Shown here piece after piece: positions 12,734 through 25,784 of a stretch of DNA of 64,000 bases. The notes beneath the pieces were generated by a model. It had not been told where the DNA came from. It was given only the letters and a program-made list of their open reading frames with translations, and ran no database searches. The position numbers and the translations under genes are program-made. Each line of letters opens with the position of its first letter. Position 1 is the stretch's first letter. This DNA comes from Myxocyprinus asiaticus (taxonomy: Eukaryota > Chordata > Actinopteri > Cypriniformes > Catostomidae): the NCBI RefSeq assembly GCF_019703515.2, contig NC_059393.1, forward strand, positions 10,372,001 through 10,436,000. The letters are read 5' to 3'.

Positions 12734-13420
12734 CAGGGCTCCAGACTAAAAAAATTACTTGGAAGCCATTGGCTCCTAAACTGAAACATTAAGGAGTCAA
12801 ATGGCTGTTTTTAGTAGCCAAATCACAGAATTGCTCGATTTAGTTTGCTGTTCAGAAACAAGATAGAAAGCCAAAAGAAAAGGAAGTCAGCTGATAACCC
12901 ATTCATCAAAGGTTTAATAAACAGTATATATAGTAGAAAAGATAAGTTTGCATTACCTTTTGTCTCATAAATGTTCACACCCCTCTCATAATTTATACAA
13001 ATATAAAAGATAAAATCTTTTTTTTATTTAGTACTGCTCTTCAGAATCGACATTACAGATAATTACATAAATGAGCGTCAATGAATGTTTGCACCTTGTG
13101 TAATAGTTGTGTGCAAGTCCCTCAATTGTTCTAAGTGTCAAAAGCTTGATTACACATATAAAATGTATATATAATTTTAATTGTTTTAAAATATTGCCTT
13201 AGTCTTTACTGTTACCGGATGGCCCCAGACACAGAGACTATATGAGTGTAAATTGAATGAAATCCCAGATGCAGTTTATTGTACTACTCCAAACCCAAAC
13301 AATAATTACCAGAAGAAGAAAAAAAGTGGTACAAACTACAGGACTTTTAATTATAAAGAAGCCCGAATTACACATTGGACTCTTATTTTGAAATGTCTGC
13401 GCTCCCAGTTGTGAGCTCAC
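12484..13420. repeat. pair of diverged direct repeats
   Basis: Two segments in the same orientation, about 12484-12670 and 13207-13420, share GGCC-AGACA-AG-CTA, AATT-AAT-AAATCCAGATGC, ACTCTTATTTTGAAATG and TGCGCT blocks. They look like two relatives of one repeat; the first lies outside and the second inside the element at 12734-14719. Confidence 0.55.
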
Positions 13421-14719
13421 TGATGGATGATTCGCTGAGAAAGTGAATCTGATTCAAACTGCTAACCTGAGCTCCTGAGTTCAAACCCTCAGTTCTTTTC
13501 GGGTGATTCATGAAAAAGATCCGTTTCAAAAGAGTCATTTGTTCATGACTCTATTGCGCTGGGTTTGTTGTTGAGTGTGGTACTGCGAGCTCGTCAGAAA
13601 CAGAACGGGTGAAAAGCGGCGCGAGACACACTAGTGCGTGCTCTAAAAATATATTCAATAGATGAAATTACTATGACGTCACACCGCAGGAAACTGCGCT
13701 TCCGGGTTCTTGTGAGCAGCAGATTTCAATGGTGGAATTAGGCAGCGCTGCAGTTTTAATAATCTTTTAAGCTTTATAGAATGTAATAATGTCTTTTAAT
13801 GTTAATTAAAGTTATTATAAAGAAATATCTATGGTTTACAGTGAAGAAATTATGTGGGTTCTTTTCTGAAATAAAGTTTAAACTTGGTTCATTGAGCCTG
13901 TATGATTATGTTGGACATGTAACAGGTTGATGAATACAAATCCTCACGTTTAACACACTTCTAAAGCCTAAGAAATGTGATATATAAAAATATAAACTAC
14001 CACTAGACATGCAATATGTGTCTTTACAGCTTAAATTAACCCACATACAATAAATAATATTTTACTTATGATCATATTCCATATCAAAACTTAACAGCCA
14101 TTTTCGATTACTGAATTCAAAATAAACGCAAAGACATCAGTTTCGCTGTATGACATTATTTTTATTCACTTATCTTTTCACAAACAGTAGTCCATGTGCT
14201 GCAGTGGTGGAGACGGGATCTGTTCCTCCTGTTATATTGTATATGAGGATCTTGATAAGATAAGATCATTGTTAGATCACATTTGACCTCATATCTGTCA
14301 AAGCGACAGCACTTAAAAAAAATGAAAATAAAAAAAAGCAGTTTGCAATCAGAGTTTACGCAATTTCTTCGTAAAAAAGTTAATATCAACCAACAGCTGC
14401 TGTGGAAATTTAAAGAAGCCCCACTCTCCAATAATCTGTGGAAAACGGGGTGTTCCAACCCCACAGACAGCACTTTTTGGGCAGTTACAGTGCAATTTGA
14501 GGGAAGCGCCCATAGACAGCAGTTCTTTTCTGGGCTACCAAAAGAACCCGGAAGGGGAGGGGTGGAGAGTTTGTTTGTAAACAGTAACTTCATCTATAAC
14601 TCACAAGATGATATCTGACGAAACCGCATATGAACGCACACAACCCGACTGTCGCCAGTGGCAACTAGATTTAAAATTTTTGTCGCAATCAATAATTTTT
14701 TTTACAGTCTGGAGCCCTG
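12734..14719. mobile_element. DNA transposon, hAT-like, non-autonomous
   Basis: Begins CAGGGCTCCAGACTAAAAAA and ends TTTTTTTACAGTCTGGAGCCCTG as an inverted pair. No clear target duplication is visible (8-mers at the flanks differ), so the family call rests on the ends alone. The interior holds no intact transposase. Confidence 0.6.
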
Positions 14720-15313
14720 TTTAAACAAAAGCAAATGTTGTCATATTTCATCAACACTATATCATCATCATCATCAACAATTGGTCATTGATTGCTTGTC
14801 ATACATTTCCGGCTTAATGATTGTGAACTGCTCCGCAACAGCTGAAAACACTCACAAGCCCCCACTAGTTTGGAGAAAATACAACAGTGCTGTGTTTTCA
14901 CTTTGAAGGATGCAGTGCATGCATTTATTTAATTTAACTGTATTCTTTTAAAGTTTGATAATCACATTAGGTCATATCAAGATTTCCGTCTTTCCACTCC
15001 TAAATTTAAAACCTCTTTAAATAAAGATGTATACTTTTTGTATCATTTCAGATTTTTAAGAATTTTTAAGATCTTAAATTTTGAGAAACTGAATTTAAGA
15101 CATTTTAAGGATCCGCGGGAACCCAGTTAATTGATAGAAAGTTGAATTTTATATTTTTAAAAAGTTAAAATGTGATAACCAAGACAAACTAATCATTAGA
15201 AAAAAAAAAAAAAAAACACTTTCACATACTTTTTCAGGACAGGTTCTGTTCAGTTCTACTGCATGTTCTGCTCCTGATCAGCCTGAATGTAGCCGACTAT
15301 TTTTGAAAGCTCA
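14720..15313. repeat. intronic sequence with fragment of the CAGGGTTTC element
   Basis: The part at about 14955-15125 ends in TTTAAGACATTTTAAGGATC CGCGGGAACCCAGTT-like sequence, resembling the right end of the element at 17856-20462. The rest is unassigned. Confidence 0.5.
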
Positions 15314-15321
15314 TTTGTTTG

Positions 15322-16289
15322 TAGGGTTGGGAACCCCCTGTTCAGAACCGGTTCCATTCTTTAAAAAAAATACTGGAATCGTGCAATCTTCGTGACTTTC
15401 GGTTTCGTTAACGGTTCTCCAGCATACAATTTTCCGCCGATGCGGCTGGAACACCATCCTGAAATACTCTGACAGTGTTTCCAGCAGCACATCTCTGCAG
15501 CAGCACAGCCCTCTACAGCGTAAAAACCCACAGTTCTACCAGTGTATTTAATTCCCAATCGAACGAGTCTCGAGCCGGCTCTTTTTACAGCGTGAAACCT
15601 ATGCACTTCCGGTACAGTTCGATTCCCAAAATAATTATTCTAATGAGCCGGTTCTTTTGAATCTACAGCGTGAAACATACAGAGCTTCCATTTATAGTCC
15701 AGTATACAAGTAATCTTATACTGATGTGCAAGTTATGAATGTCCAACTCGAAATTAAATAAGAACTGTTGAAGTCTCACAACAGTTAGGTTACATGACAC
15801 AGTCTAAACTGTCTCTGGAACTGTTACTGTTTATTTCATGATGACCTGTGTCTCTATTAAATCAAGCACTGCAGTTACTGACTGACTGTTCATATGACAA
15901 TGTATAATTAAAGATACACAAGTGGAATTTTATAAAATAATAAATGAATTAATGATATGTCATCACATTTCTTGTTGATTTAGATTTATTTAAAATATAG
16001 TTAGAATCTATTATTAGATTGTATTTGTTTCTAAAAAGTCTGCAAACACATCTTTTACTTTTAAATTTATTTCTGATTTGTTATATCTGCTCTGTAGAAA
16101 TCTGAAATGATCTCTTTATTTGGTAACAGACAGCAAAGGGTAGTAAATGCAATTAAAATTGCATTTCTCATTTCCAAACAATTCTTTAAAAAAAAAAAAA
16201 AAATAGTAAAAGGATTACTGGAATCGTTACTGAAACCGTTAAGGAACCGGAACCGTTAAGAGTAAAATTCCTTACAATTCCCAACCCTA
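15322..16289. mobile_element. non-autonomous hAT element
   Basis: Ends TAGGGTTGGGAA and TTCCCAACCCTA, flanked by a perfect 8-bp duplication TTTGTTTG (15314-15321 and 16290-16297). Subterminal repeats of GGTTCC/GGAACC and AACCGTTAAGG occur at both ends. It contains a poly(A) stretch near 16185 and no transposase frame. Confidence 0.88.
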
Positions 16290-16985
16290 TTTGTTTGTGA
16301 TCTTTTCTTATAGTGAAAGGTAAATGAGAAACTCTTATTATTTAAACTTTGAAGATTTATATTGTGTATTAAAGAACTTTATTTTGATGAGAAATTATAA
16401 ATGCACATTTTGCACAAATTTTTTCAAAAAATAAAAACATTTCTGGCATACTTAGTCATTTAAAAGTGTAATCATACCCATTTTACAGTCTGATCACACA
16501 GAAGATCACCTCCCAACAAGTATCACAATTTAGGGTATAAACTATATGTGTAGCACAAATGGTGTGGGACAAATTTGTACATAGACATGTACATACTGTA
16601 TATAGTATGTACAGTTGAAGTCAGAAGTTTACACTTAGGTTGAAGTCATTAAAACAAATTTTTTAACAACTCCACAGATTTCATATTAGCAAATTATAGT
16701 TTTGGCAAGTCGTTTAGGACATCTACTTTGTGCATGACATAAGTAATTTTTCCAACAATTGTTTACAGACACATTGTTTCACTTTTAATTGACTATCACA
16801 ATTCCAGTGGGTCAGAAGTTTACATTCAAGCAGCTTGGAAAATTCCAGAAAATGATTTCAAGCCTTTAGGCAATTAGCCAATTAGCTTCTGATAGGCTAA
16901 TTGGCTAAATGGAGTCAATTGGAGGTGTACCTGTGGATGTATTTTAAGGCCTGCCTTCAGACTCGGTGTCTCTTTGCTTGACATC

Positions 16986-17815
<830 letters not shown>

Positions 17816-18570
17816 CAAAGTGTATGTAAACTTCTTACCCACTGGGAATGTGATGCAGGGTTTCTGCAGGTTTGAAAGAATAAAATTTAAGACTTTTTAA
17901 GGCTGAATAAAAGAAATATTTAAGACCACTTTTGCAATAATAATAAAATAATAAAATAATTCTTTAGCTGGTAAATACAAAACCACAGAGACTACTTGGA
18001 TGTCTCTGGACATGTTTTTTATATTTTATTGTGCATTTGTGTTTTCTTTATTTAAATAAGTTAATACAACATTAAAACTCTAAGTGAATTCATTAAGAAT
18101 GCACATAGTATGTAACCTATATTGTGACCCTTCTCTTTAGTCACTTGCTTTTTTTGTCTATTGCAGCAAGACGTGATGCAATAGACCAATGCTTTGGCAA
18201 TGTCACCGCTCATGTCAAACACGGAAATGGTGGCAAAAACCATTCGTAAAAAGTTCAACTTTTATTGGATTACGTTGTTGAAAAATAATTCCGAGGGCTC
18301 TCATTGACTGCTGTGGCTTCAAGCCATCAACAGAGCTGACTGGACTGAGGAGATCATTTCAACTCACAACTTTGCAGCAAAAATTTATTTATTAACTAAT
18401 TTTATTATAGTATTTTTATCGCTAAGAATTTGTTTGTATATATGATGGTTTTGTGTCATATTTTCGTTTAATCATCTAATCTGTCAAATCTAACACAACA
18501 GTCAGTGGGCTTTCTGCCACCACTTACTGCGCATGCGCTGACATTTTTGTAAACAAGAGGACTGGTCTAT

Positions 18571-18905
18571 AGACTTTATTCACAGTAGTGCCATGTTTGA
18601 TTTTTAATGGGAATGGAAATGAAGCTGTGAGGGATAGACTTACCATCTCTTCAAATGGCATGCACGGTATAAATCTGTAAAAAGCTACAATACCCCATAT
18701 GATTTTCCACAACTCATGTTGTCTGGAGTTTTTTGTCTACTGAGTGTCCTTGAAAAGATATTTTTTCCAATGTTTTGTCTGCGGAACGATCCAAAAACCA
18801 CTTTAAACTGCAGTACAGCCTATTGAAGAGACTGTACGTCTATCCCTCACAGCCTCGTTTTCATTCTCGTCAAAAATTTAATATGCCGCTGCTGTGAATA
18901 AAGTC
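18571..18905. mobile_element. foldback MITE
   Basis: Long inverted arms: AGACTTTATTCACAGTAGTG at the left mirrors GCTGCTGTGAATAAAGTCT at the right, and GAAGCTGTGAGGGATAGAC mirrors GTCTATCCCTCACAGCCTC. About 335 bp, no coding content. Confidence 0.7.
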
Positions 18906-18980
18906 TAGCATGTGCTGAATAACATTTATATATATTTTTCTTGGCAGATATCTTTACCAAATACTTTAAAAGGCAGTTAA

Positions 18981-19250
18981 AGGGCAGTTCATTTAAAAAT
19001 GAAATTTCTGTCATCACTGGTCACCCTTGAGCCTGTATGAATTTTCTCTGCCGTGGAACAAAAAGGGAGATGTTAAGCAAAACGTTTGGTCTCAGTCACT
19101 GTCACTGCATCTTGTTTTTCATTCAATGTAAATGAACGGTGACTGAAACTCCCTAATATCTCCTCCTGATATCCACTGAAATAATAAAGTCATACAGGTT
19201 TGCAACAGCATGAAGGTAAGTGATAACAATTTTAATTTTTGTGTGAAATG
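18981..19250. mobile_element. degraded TTAA MITE (AGGG-AGTTCA family)
   Basis: Begins after TTAA with AGGGCAGTTCATTTAAAAATG, and internal ATAAAGTCATACAGGTTTGC resembles the intact relative at 58621-59011. The right end is decayed. Confidence 0.55.
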
Positions 19251-19677
19251 TAAAAAAGTAAATGTTAAAACTCGTCAGTTACCTTAAAAATGTCTGTTTA
19301 AAGTTGACAATATGTATTGAAAATGTTAACAGATTAAATTATGAAAGAGAACTGTGCTGCATAATTAGTTATGATGTAACATTGTATACTAAATATTAAA
19401 TATAGATAATATATTTTCATATCATGTATATTATTAATATTATAATTTTATATAATTATTGTTTTGTATATTATTACAACATTTTTTAAATTGACTGATT
19501 GAGATGGCAGAGAAAATACCTGTATATGTCAGATGGAGCTCAAGAGAGGTGGAGATGAGAGATATAACAGGTGTAACTCTGCAGCTGAGTAGTTCTGTTA
19601 GCTTTACAATTACTGTCAAAGGTAATGTAAAATAACGAAGCGCCAAAATTTGAAAGGCGTCAAAAGACGCTCCAACC

Positions 19678-20094
19678 GGGGCCTGGGTAGCTCAGTGGTA
19701 AAGACGCTGGCTACCACCCCTGGAGTTCACTAGTTTGAATCCCAGGGCGTGCTGAGTGACTCCAGCCAGGTCTCCTAAGCAACCAAATTGACCCGGTTGC
19801 TAGGGAGGGTACAGTCACATGGGGTAACCTCCTCGTGATCGCTATAATGTGGTTCGTTCTCGGTGGGGCATGTGGTGAGTTGAGCATGGTTGCCGCGGTG
19901 GATGGCGTGAAGCCTCCAGATGCACTATGTCTCCGTGGCAACGCGCTCAACAAGCCACGTGATAAGATGCACAGGTTGACGATCTCAGACACGGAAGTCC
20001 ACCCAGACTGAGGCGAATCACTACGCAACCACGAGGACTTAAAAGCACATTGGGAATTGGGCATTCCAAATTGGGAGAAAAAAAAACAAAAAAA
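19678..20094 (+). mobile_element. tRNA-derived SINE family 2, copy 1
   Basis: The tRNA-like head (GGTAGCTCAGTGGTAAAGAC, then GTTTGAATCCC) is followed by a body of about 350 bp with ACTCCAGCCAGGTCTCCTAA, CGTGGCAACGCGCTCAACAA and TTGGGAATTGGGCATTCCAA, ending in an A-rich tail. It is flanked by a perfect 11-bp duplication ACGCTCCAACC (19667-19677, 20095-20105). Two more copies lie at 38727 and 55892. Confidence 0.93.
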
Positions 20095-20652
20095 ACGCTC
20101 CAACCTCAAGCTTTGTCAATCGTTAGCGCATCGCTCGCTTACAGAGACGCAAAATAACGGCATTTGCATTTCTGATTAATGGGTTTATGAAGGTTTATAC
20201 ATGTGTAACATCGTAAGTTCAGTAAAAATGCGCTTCCCTGCACGCACTCACTCTAAATGACGGATGCACGAGAGAGATGATTTTGATTCACGCAGATTCT
20301 GCTGTTTTAAGCTTCTCCTCTATTCACGCTGCTAATTTTAAGACCTCAGCAAATGGAATTTAAGACTTCTTGTAATTTAAGATATTTAAATCTTTTTATA
20401 GCCTTACATTTTTAAAAGTAAATTTAAGACTTAAGACTTTTTAAGGACCCACGGAAACCCTGTGATGAAAGAAATAAAAGCTGAAATAAATAATTCTCTC
20501 TACTATTCTTCTGATATTTCACATTCTTAAAGTAGTGATCCTAACTGACCTAAGACAGGGAAAATTTTCTACGATTAAATATCAGGAATTGTGAAAAACT
20601 GAGTTTAAATGTATTTGGCTAAGGTGTATGTAAACTTCTGACTTCAACTGTA

Positions 20653-21913
20653 TGTACATATATGTTATACGTCTTTGGCTGCTGCACTGCGTATCATTGT
20701 TCCAGTGTCTATTTATTATTATAGACTGTTATTATGTAGTCTGTTACAATAAGTACTAAAGATGACAATCAAAATATAATGCATCATATTTTGTCATTAT
20801 GTAAAGACTCGCTTGCCAATTCATTGAAACAATACTCAGAACGTACATGTCTGTTCTTCCCTCACTGTTTCTGAACAGTGTATCTGCAAACAGCGGTTGC
20901 CGTGACTGGATACCCCATAACCATCGCGTTTTAAAAACACTGTGTTAAGTTGAAAATAGTTTGAAGACCCTGCATACTGTAACATTCAGCTCTGCTTCAT
21001 TTAAATTTGAAAGACAGAGCTCGCCTTGTGTGCGCGCGCGAACAAGCTTCTCTAGAATTTGGAGCGCCGTCTCTGCCCCGGACAGAAAGTCACGCTGCGC
21101 TCTGTTGGAGTTTGTTGCTGTGATAATTCATGCTTCCTCCCATTTAACTTGGAATTTTAAACTTCATACTGGGAAAACTGCAATGGAACCCACTTATGTT
21201 GGACTTACAACTCGTGCGGAAATCTTCAGCTCTGATTTAGCTGAAATGCAGGTGTGTTACATGTCGACACTGAGGGAGATTTACATTCAATGATAAACCT
21301 TCACTTTTATTAAATAATTATATGTTTAAATATTATATACATTGAGTCAAAGTTTCTACATTATATGACAATAAAACTTGTTTAGCAAACATCTGTAGAG
21401 ACGTTCAAAACACAGTGGATTAAACTTTTTTTTTTATTATCGTAAATGTGTAGAACAAACGCTAGCATTGCAGAATCGTTTATCAGTTTGGCTGCTATGA
21501 GACGTCTCTTATGACAATCAAGCTACCGCTGAAAATCACAATGTAATAAATCTCAAAATTTAAAAAGCCCCCTCAATAACACGTTTGTGTATATTTATCA
21601 GGTATTTATCACTGAATTTTGAATTCAGTGAAAAGTCATGTCAAGCATTTTCATTATCGATCATCATTTTCATGATCGATCATTGCTGTCACTTCCGAGT
21701 ACTCGGGTACTCGTGCCCATTCCTACTCTATTTACAGCTGAAAATTGTGTTCCAAATGGAAAAACATTATATACGACAAGTTAAATGCATTGTAAAGTTA
21801 AAGGCTATTTCATGCTGTCTTTAATCTCTAGGTAGATTTAAACTCTAACTTAAGATGAGCTAAACAGTGCAGTTCTGTTAAACAACCTTTGAAAAGGAAA
21901 CCGTCCATCTCAC
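20653..21913. other. crebbp intron 2 adjacent to exon 2
   Basis: No exon recognised. GTACTCGGGTACTCGTGCCC ATTCCTA near 21696-21723 resembles a hAT terminus. A frame at 20961-21293 has no motif. The first 20 bases left of 21914 are the donor context of exon 2. Confidence 0.5.
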
Positions 21914-22587
21914 CTTGTTGATGCTGCCAGCCTGTTGAGTGTTGATGCCCATCTGCTGTGCCCCCTGTGTGAGAGTCTCGGCCAGGACACTGCCTGCTCC
22001 TCCTGGTGCTGTTGCCCCTGCTGCCCCAACCCCTACAGAAGGTGCCACTTGAATAGCGCCACCCTGATACTGCATTCCTGCCGTACCCCGGCCGCGGCCT
22101 ACAGACCCAAGAGTTCCATTGATCACCTGACCCTGCTGAGTGCCTGCATTCTGTCCCATCATACCGTGCGACTGGGCGCTGTTTAGAATGGCCTGGTTAA
22201 ATCCTGTGCCGAGTCCCATGCCAGCTGTGCCAGCGTTATTGCCCTGTGTAACAGGAGCACCACCTGGTTTCTGTGTTTGTGAGGGATGGGAAGGGGAGCC
22301 CTGGCCCAGGGGACTCTTTCCCAGTCTGCCTAGCTGATCTGCCATTCCCCCAGGCTGCGGACTGGCTGAGGTCAGCCCAACGCTGAGGTTGGCGCTGCTA
22401 CCCGGCCGAAGGAGCTCAGAGAGTTGCTTGTGCTTGGCAGCAGCGTCGGGGACCATGGTGCCATGACCGCCTGTACCTGTAGAACCTCCATTAGAGGGAA
22501 TGGACATCAGCCCCAGGTCTCCTCCGTTAGGAATCAGCTCATCTGGAAGATCATTCTCCAGGTCATCCCAGGAAAGTGAGCCTAACT
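21914..22587 (-). CDS. crebbp: crebbp exon 2
   Basis: Second coding exon of CREB-binding protein, a nuclear histone acetyltransferase and coactivator. The acceptor is TTTCTCTCTTCAG; the first two bases complete Glu with exon 1. The donor is AACAAG|GTGAGA, phase 0, 674 nt. The product starts ELGSLSWDDLENDLPDELIP and includes VPDAAAKHKQLSELLRPGSS, with an LxxLL nuclear-receptor box (LSELL). It then runs as a Gly/Gln/Ala-rich disordered tract with GKSPL, VINGTLGSVGRGRG and SVLAETLTQG, ending QAGSINK. DELIPNGG and SVLAETLTQ favour CREBBP over EP300. The HAT, bromodomain and zinc fingers are encoded off-window. The Met at 22666 is intronic. Confidence 0.97.
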
Positions 22588-22726
22588 CTGAAGAGAGAAA
22601 GAGAAATTGAGTGTAAGGCAATTGCTTCTCATCAGCCAACTCTTGACAACTCTTAAAATCTCCCATTTATGTATAAAATACTAGAAAATGTAGTGTCCTC
22701 CCAACAATGTTCATTTTTACAAAGAA
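22588..22726 (-). other. crebbp intron 1, acceptor side
   Basis: Contains the pyrimidine tract TTTCTCTTTCTCTCTTCAG of exon 2 and short unique intronic sequence. Confidence 0.8.
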
Positions 22727-24020
22727 ATGGTACATATGAAGAATTTCAGTCAGGATTTAGGCCCCATCATTGTACAGAGACTGCACTTATCAGTTACAAA
22801 TGACTTGCTCTTATCATCTGATCGTGGCTGCATTTCTCTTCTAGAGCTTTTAGATCTTAGTGCTGCCTTTGACACCATAGATCATGACATTCTCTTGGAT
22901 AGGCTTGAGAATTATGTTGGCATTTGTGGACAGGCATTAGCTTGGCTTAGGTCCTATCTCTCTGACCGCTGCCACTTTGTGTAAATGAGGAACTGTCAGA
23001 TCAAATTAAAAGTATGGAGTGCCACAGAGATCAGTTTTAGGGCCTCTGCTTTTCTCCCTAAATGCTCCCCCTGGGAGACATTATCAGGAACCATGGAATT
23101 AGTTTTCACTGTTATGCTGATGATGCACAACTGTATTTCTTCGAAACCCGACAAAATTTCTAAATTTTCAAAATTAACCGAGTGTATAACTGATAGCAAA
23201 GAGTGGATGGCTAGAAATTTCCTTCAACTCAATTCCGATAAAACAGAAGTACTAATTATTAGAACAAAAATCTAAAAAAATAAGACACCAAAACATAATC
23301 TGAATCTTGATGGATGTACTGTAACGTCAACTTCTACAGCAAAATATTTAGGTGTTATATTTGATAGCAATCTAACCTTTGTAAACTTCCACCTCAGAAA
23401 TATTGCCAAGTTACGACACATGCTATCTGTTTCTGATACAGAAAAACTAATTAATGCATTCATGACCTTAAGACTAGATTATTGTAATGCATTACTTGGT
23501 GCATGTCCTGCAGGTTTAATAAACTTCAGTTGGTTCAAAATGTAACAGCGATAGTGCTAACAAGAACAAAGAAATACGATCATATCAGCCCCATTTTATC
23601 TGTGTTACATTGGCTACCTGTTAAGTTTCGTATTCATTTAAAAATGTTGTTAATTACTTACAAAGCTTTGAATGTTCTAGCTCCAAAGTACTTAAGTGAC
23701 CTTCTGTCATGCTATAATCCATCGCGCTCACTACGATCACAAAACTCTGGCCAGTGAACAATACCGAGAATATCAAAATCCACAAAAAAAGGGAGATCAT
23801 TTTCATATTTGGCTACTAAACTATGGAAGTCTTCCTGACAGTATTTGGAACTCAGACACATTCTCTCAGTTTAAGTCTAGACTAAAGACTTATCTATTCA
23901 GCCAGGCATACACCTATTTTATTCTTCAATTCATAGCTATGCTGCTTTAGTTAGGTCTGCCGGAACCGAAAAAAACACTTCTCTTATACTTTAACCATGC
24001 TTTAAAGTGAATGGCATCTA
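22727..24020 (+). pseudogene. degenerate LINE reverse transcriptase (Rex/L2-like)
   Basis: RT fragments in several frames: [44 protein letters not shown]; an L-GVIFDSNLTF block near 23350; LDYCNALLGACPAGLINKL near 23475; and SPILSVLHWLPVKFRIHLKM, NPSRSLRSQNSGQ, FSQFKSRLKTYLFSQAYT. Many stops and frameshifts, with the 5' part missing. A matching 3' tail occurs at about 25790-25850. A different family from the 2089-5335 LINE. Confidence 0.85.
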
Positions 24021-25032
24021 TGACGCAGATCAGAGGAAGCGTCACCAAAATTTTTCCAGCTTCTTCACCCGTCAAGATGGGCTCTGCTTCCGCCACAATG
24101 TGACCAGTCTGTTCGAGGCAATCGGAATCGCCTGTAACCAGAATGAGTGGCGCCAGCTCATCCAGGAGCCTCAAAGCCGTGCTGCTCCATAATGGTAACA
24201 AGTACCCGTCTCTTCTCCTGGCTCACTCGGTGCACCTCAAAGAGGATTACAACAGCATCAAGACCTTGCTGGACACCTTGAAGATGAGTACGGCTGGGAG
24301 GTCATAGGAAACTTCAAAATGGTGGCATTCCTGATGGGTCTCCAAGGCAGTTTTTACCAAGTTTCCCTGCTATCTTGCCTTTGGGATAGCAGGGACACCA
24401 AGGCACACTACCACAGGCGGGACTGGCCACAGCAGACCGAGTTCTCTGTGGGGAGGAACAATGTCAAGTGGGAGCCACTGGTGGACCCACGGAAGGTGTT
24501 GATGCCACCACTGCACATCAAATTGGGCCTTATGAAACAATTTGTCAGAGCTCTAGATAAGGAGTCGTCAGCCTTCAAGTACCTTCAAGACTTCTTCCCC
24601 AAGCTGTCTGAGGCAAAGGTCAAAGCTTGTGTCTTCTTCAGACCACAGATAAAGAAGATCCTGGAGTGCAATGAATTCCCCAAGAAGCTCACTAGTAAGG
24701 AGAAAGCGGCTTGGAACAGCTTTGTCGCAGTGGTTCGGGGCTTCTTGGACAATCACAAGGCCGAAAACTATGTGGAGCTGGTTGAGACTCTGGTGAAGAA
24801 CTACGACACAATGGGCTGTAGGATGTCCCTCAAAGTCCATATCCTTGAAGCTTATCTTGATAAATTCAAGGAAAACATGGGAGCGTACTCGGAGGATCAA
24901 GGTGAGCGCTTCCAACAGGATATACTGGACTTTGAACGCCGCTACCAAGGACAGTATAATGAGAACATGATGGGAGACTACATCTGGGGGCTGATTCGTG
25001 AAAGTGATTTACAGTATAATCGTAAATCTTGA
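24019..25032 (+). CDS. uncharacterised transposon-like protein, partial
   Basis: A broken but well-preserved frame. An upstream piece gives RQDGLCFRHNVTSLFEAIGI and SLKAVLLHNGNKYPSLLLAH SVHLKEDYNSIKTLLDTL, then, after frameshifts near 24280 and 24350, WEVIGNFKMVAFLMGLQG, LWDSRDTKAHYHRRDWPQ, NVKWEPLVDPRKVLMPPLHI KLGLMKQFVRALDK, MGCRMSLKVHILEAYLDKF and GERFQQDILDFERRYQGQYN ENMMGDYIW. I recognise the blocks PPLHIKLGLMK and GERFHQDI-x-ERRYQG from a repetitive family seen in many animal genomes, but not its class or enzymatic role. No zinc finger, RT or DDE signature is evident here. Confidence 0.6.
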
Positions 25033-25584
25033 AAAACTACTCACTTCTAAATCTTTTGTAGTCATTTTTGTATTACTTTAGTATAAATACATGTTAATTT
25101 GGATTTTTTTCTGACTTTATGTGAACAAAAAGACACAAATTTGCCCGTTTTCTCATTGGAAATAGGTACATTTCAAAATATCACTGTCCTGGTCACAAAA
25201 GCAAAGTCTGTGGGGAATAATAGCCATTTTCTACACTTTTGAGGCATAAGCAATTAGGAAATAACACTTACTACCCAGGAACAAAAATTGTGTCACATAG
25301 TGTTATCAAAATAATCGTTAGTTGCAGTCCTACTCCTCATTGAATGATACCTATATCAACCTGGTCAAAAGAGAGACAACACTCTCTTAAACTACAAAGA
25401 AAATGAATCAACTGTCAACAAAAGCCATCATCGGCCAAAATCAAAGGACAATGCATCGACGTGTATTTCCTCAGTTAATTCGGGATGACTTCAAAGGACT
25501 TTAACACTAAAACTTAGTTCATGCAAAATCATTTTGTTTAATCATTGACCCATAACACTTACTTAGTTTGGTGTGGTGGAGTGG
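25033..25584. other. crebbp intron 1, unassigned
   Basis: No coding potential. AAAATAATCGTTAGTTGCAG TCC near 25309 resembles a DNA-transposon end. May include the 3' part of the element encoding the preceding ORF. Confidence 0.4.
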
Positions 25585-25771
25585 TGGTGGCGTAATGGAC
25601 TAAAGCACTGAACTGGTAAGCAAAAGGTTGTTGGTTCAATCCCCACAGCCACCACCACTGTGTCCTTGAGCAAGGCACTTAACTCCAGGTTGCTCCAGGG
25701 GGATTGTCCCTGTTATAAGGGCACTGTAAGTCGCTTTGAATAAAAGCGTCTGCCAAATGCATTAATGTAAG
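25585..25771 (+). mobile_element. tRNA-derived SINE (DANA-like)
   Basis: tRNA-like head (GTGGCGTAATGGACTAAAGC, GGTTCAATCCCC), core CCTTGAGCAAGGCACTTAAC, then GGTTGCTCCAGGGGGATTGT and a tail AAGTCGCTTTGAATAAAAGC GTCTGCCAAATGC. The tail matches the reverse complement of the LINE end at 27465-27520. Confidence 0.85.
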
Positions 25772-25784
25772 TGTTATAGCATAA

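Larger units (their letters stand above)
17856..20462. mobile_element. 2.6-kb DNA transposon nested in Tc1 copy 1
   Basis: Ends CAGGGTTTCTGCAGG and CCCACGGAAACCCTG with TTTAAGACTTTTTAAGG in inverted arms. The Tc1 sequence on either side rejoins at TGATG, duplicated 5 bp (17851-17855, 20463-20467); copy 2 at 40751 has the uninterrupted sequence. Family not determined. It carries a foldback MITE, a TTAA MITE and a SINE. Confidence 0.78.

Noticed and set aside
19681..19755. tRNA gene (also at 6267, 25585, 39095-39163 and 55900)
   Set aside because: Polymerase III A and B boxes are present but the cloverleaf is not closed, and each is the head of a longer SINE with target duplications.
20961..21293. 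Host exon near crebbp exon 2
   Set aside because: 110-codon frame with no splice context or recognised motif; close to repeat termini.
22588..22666. Alternative crebbp start Met at 22666
   Set aside because: The sequence between it and 22587 contains the pyrimidine tract and acceptor; exon 1 supplies the conserved N-terminus.
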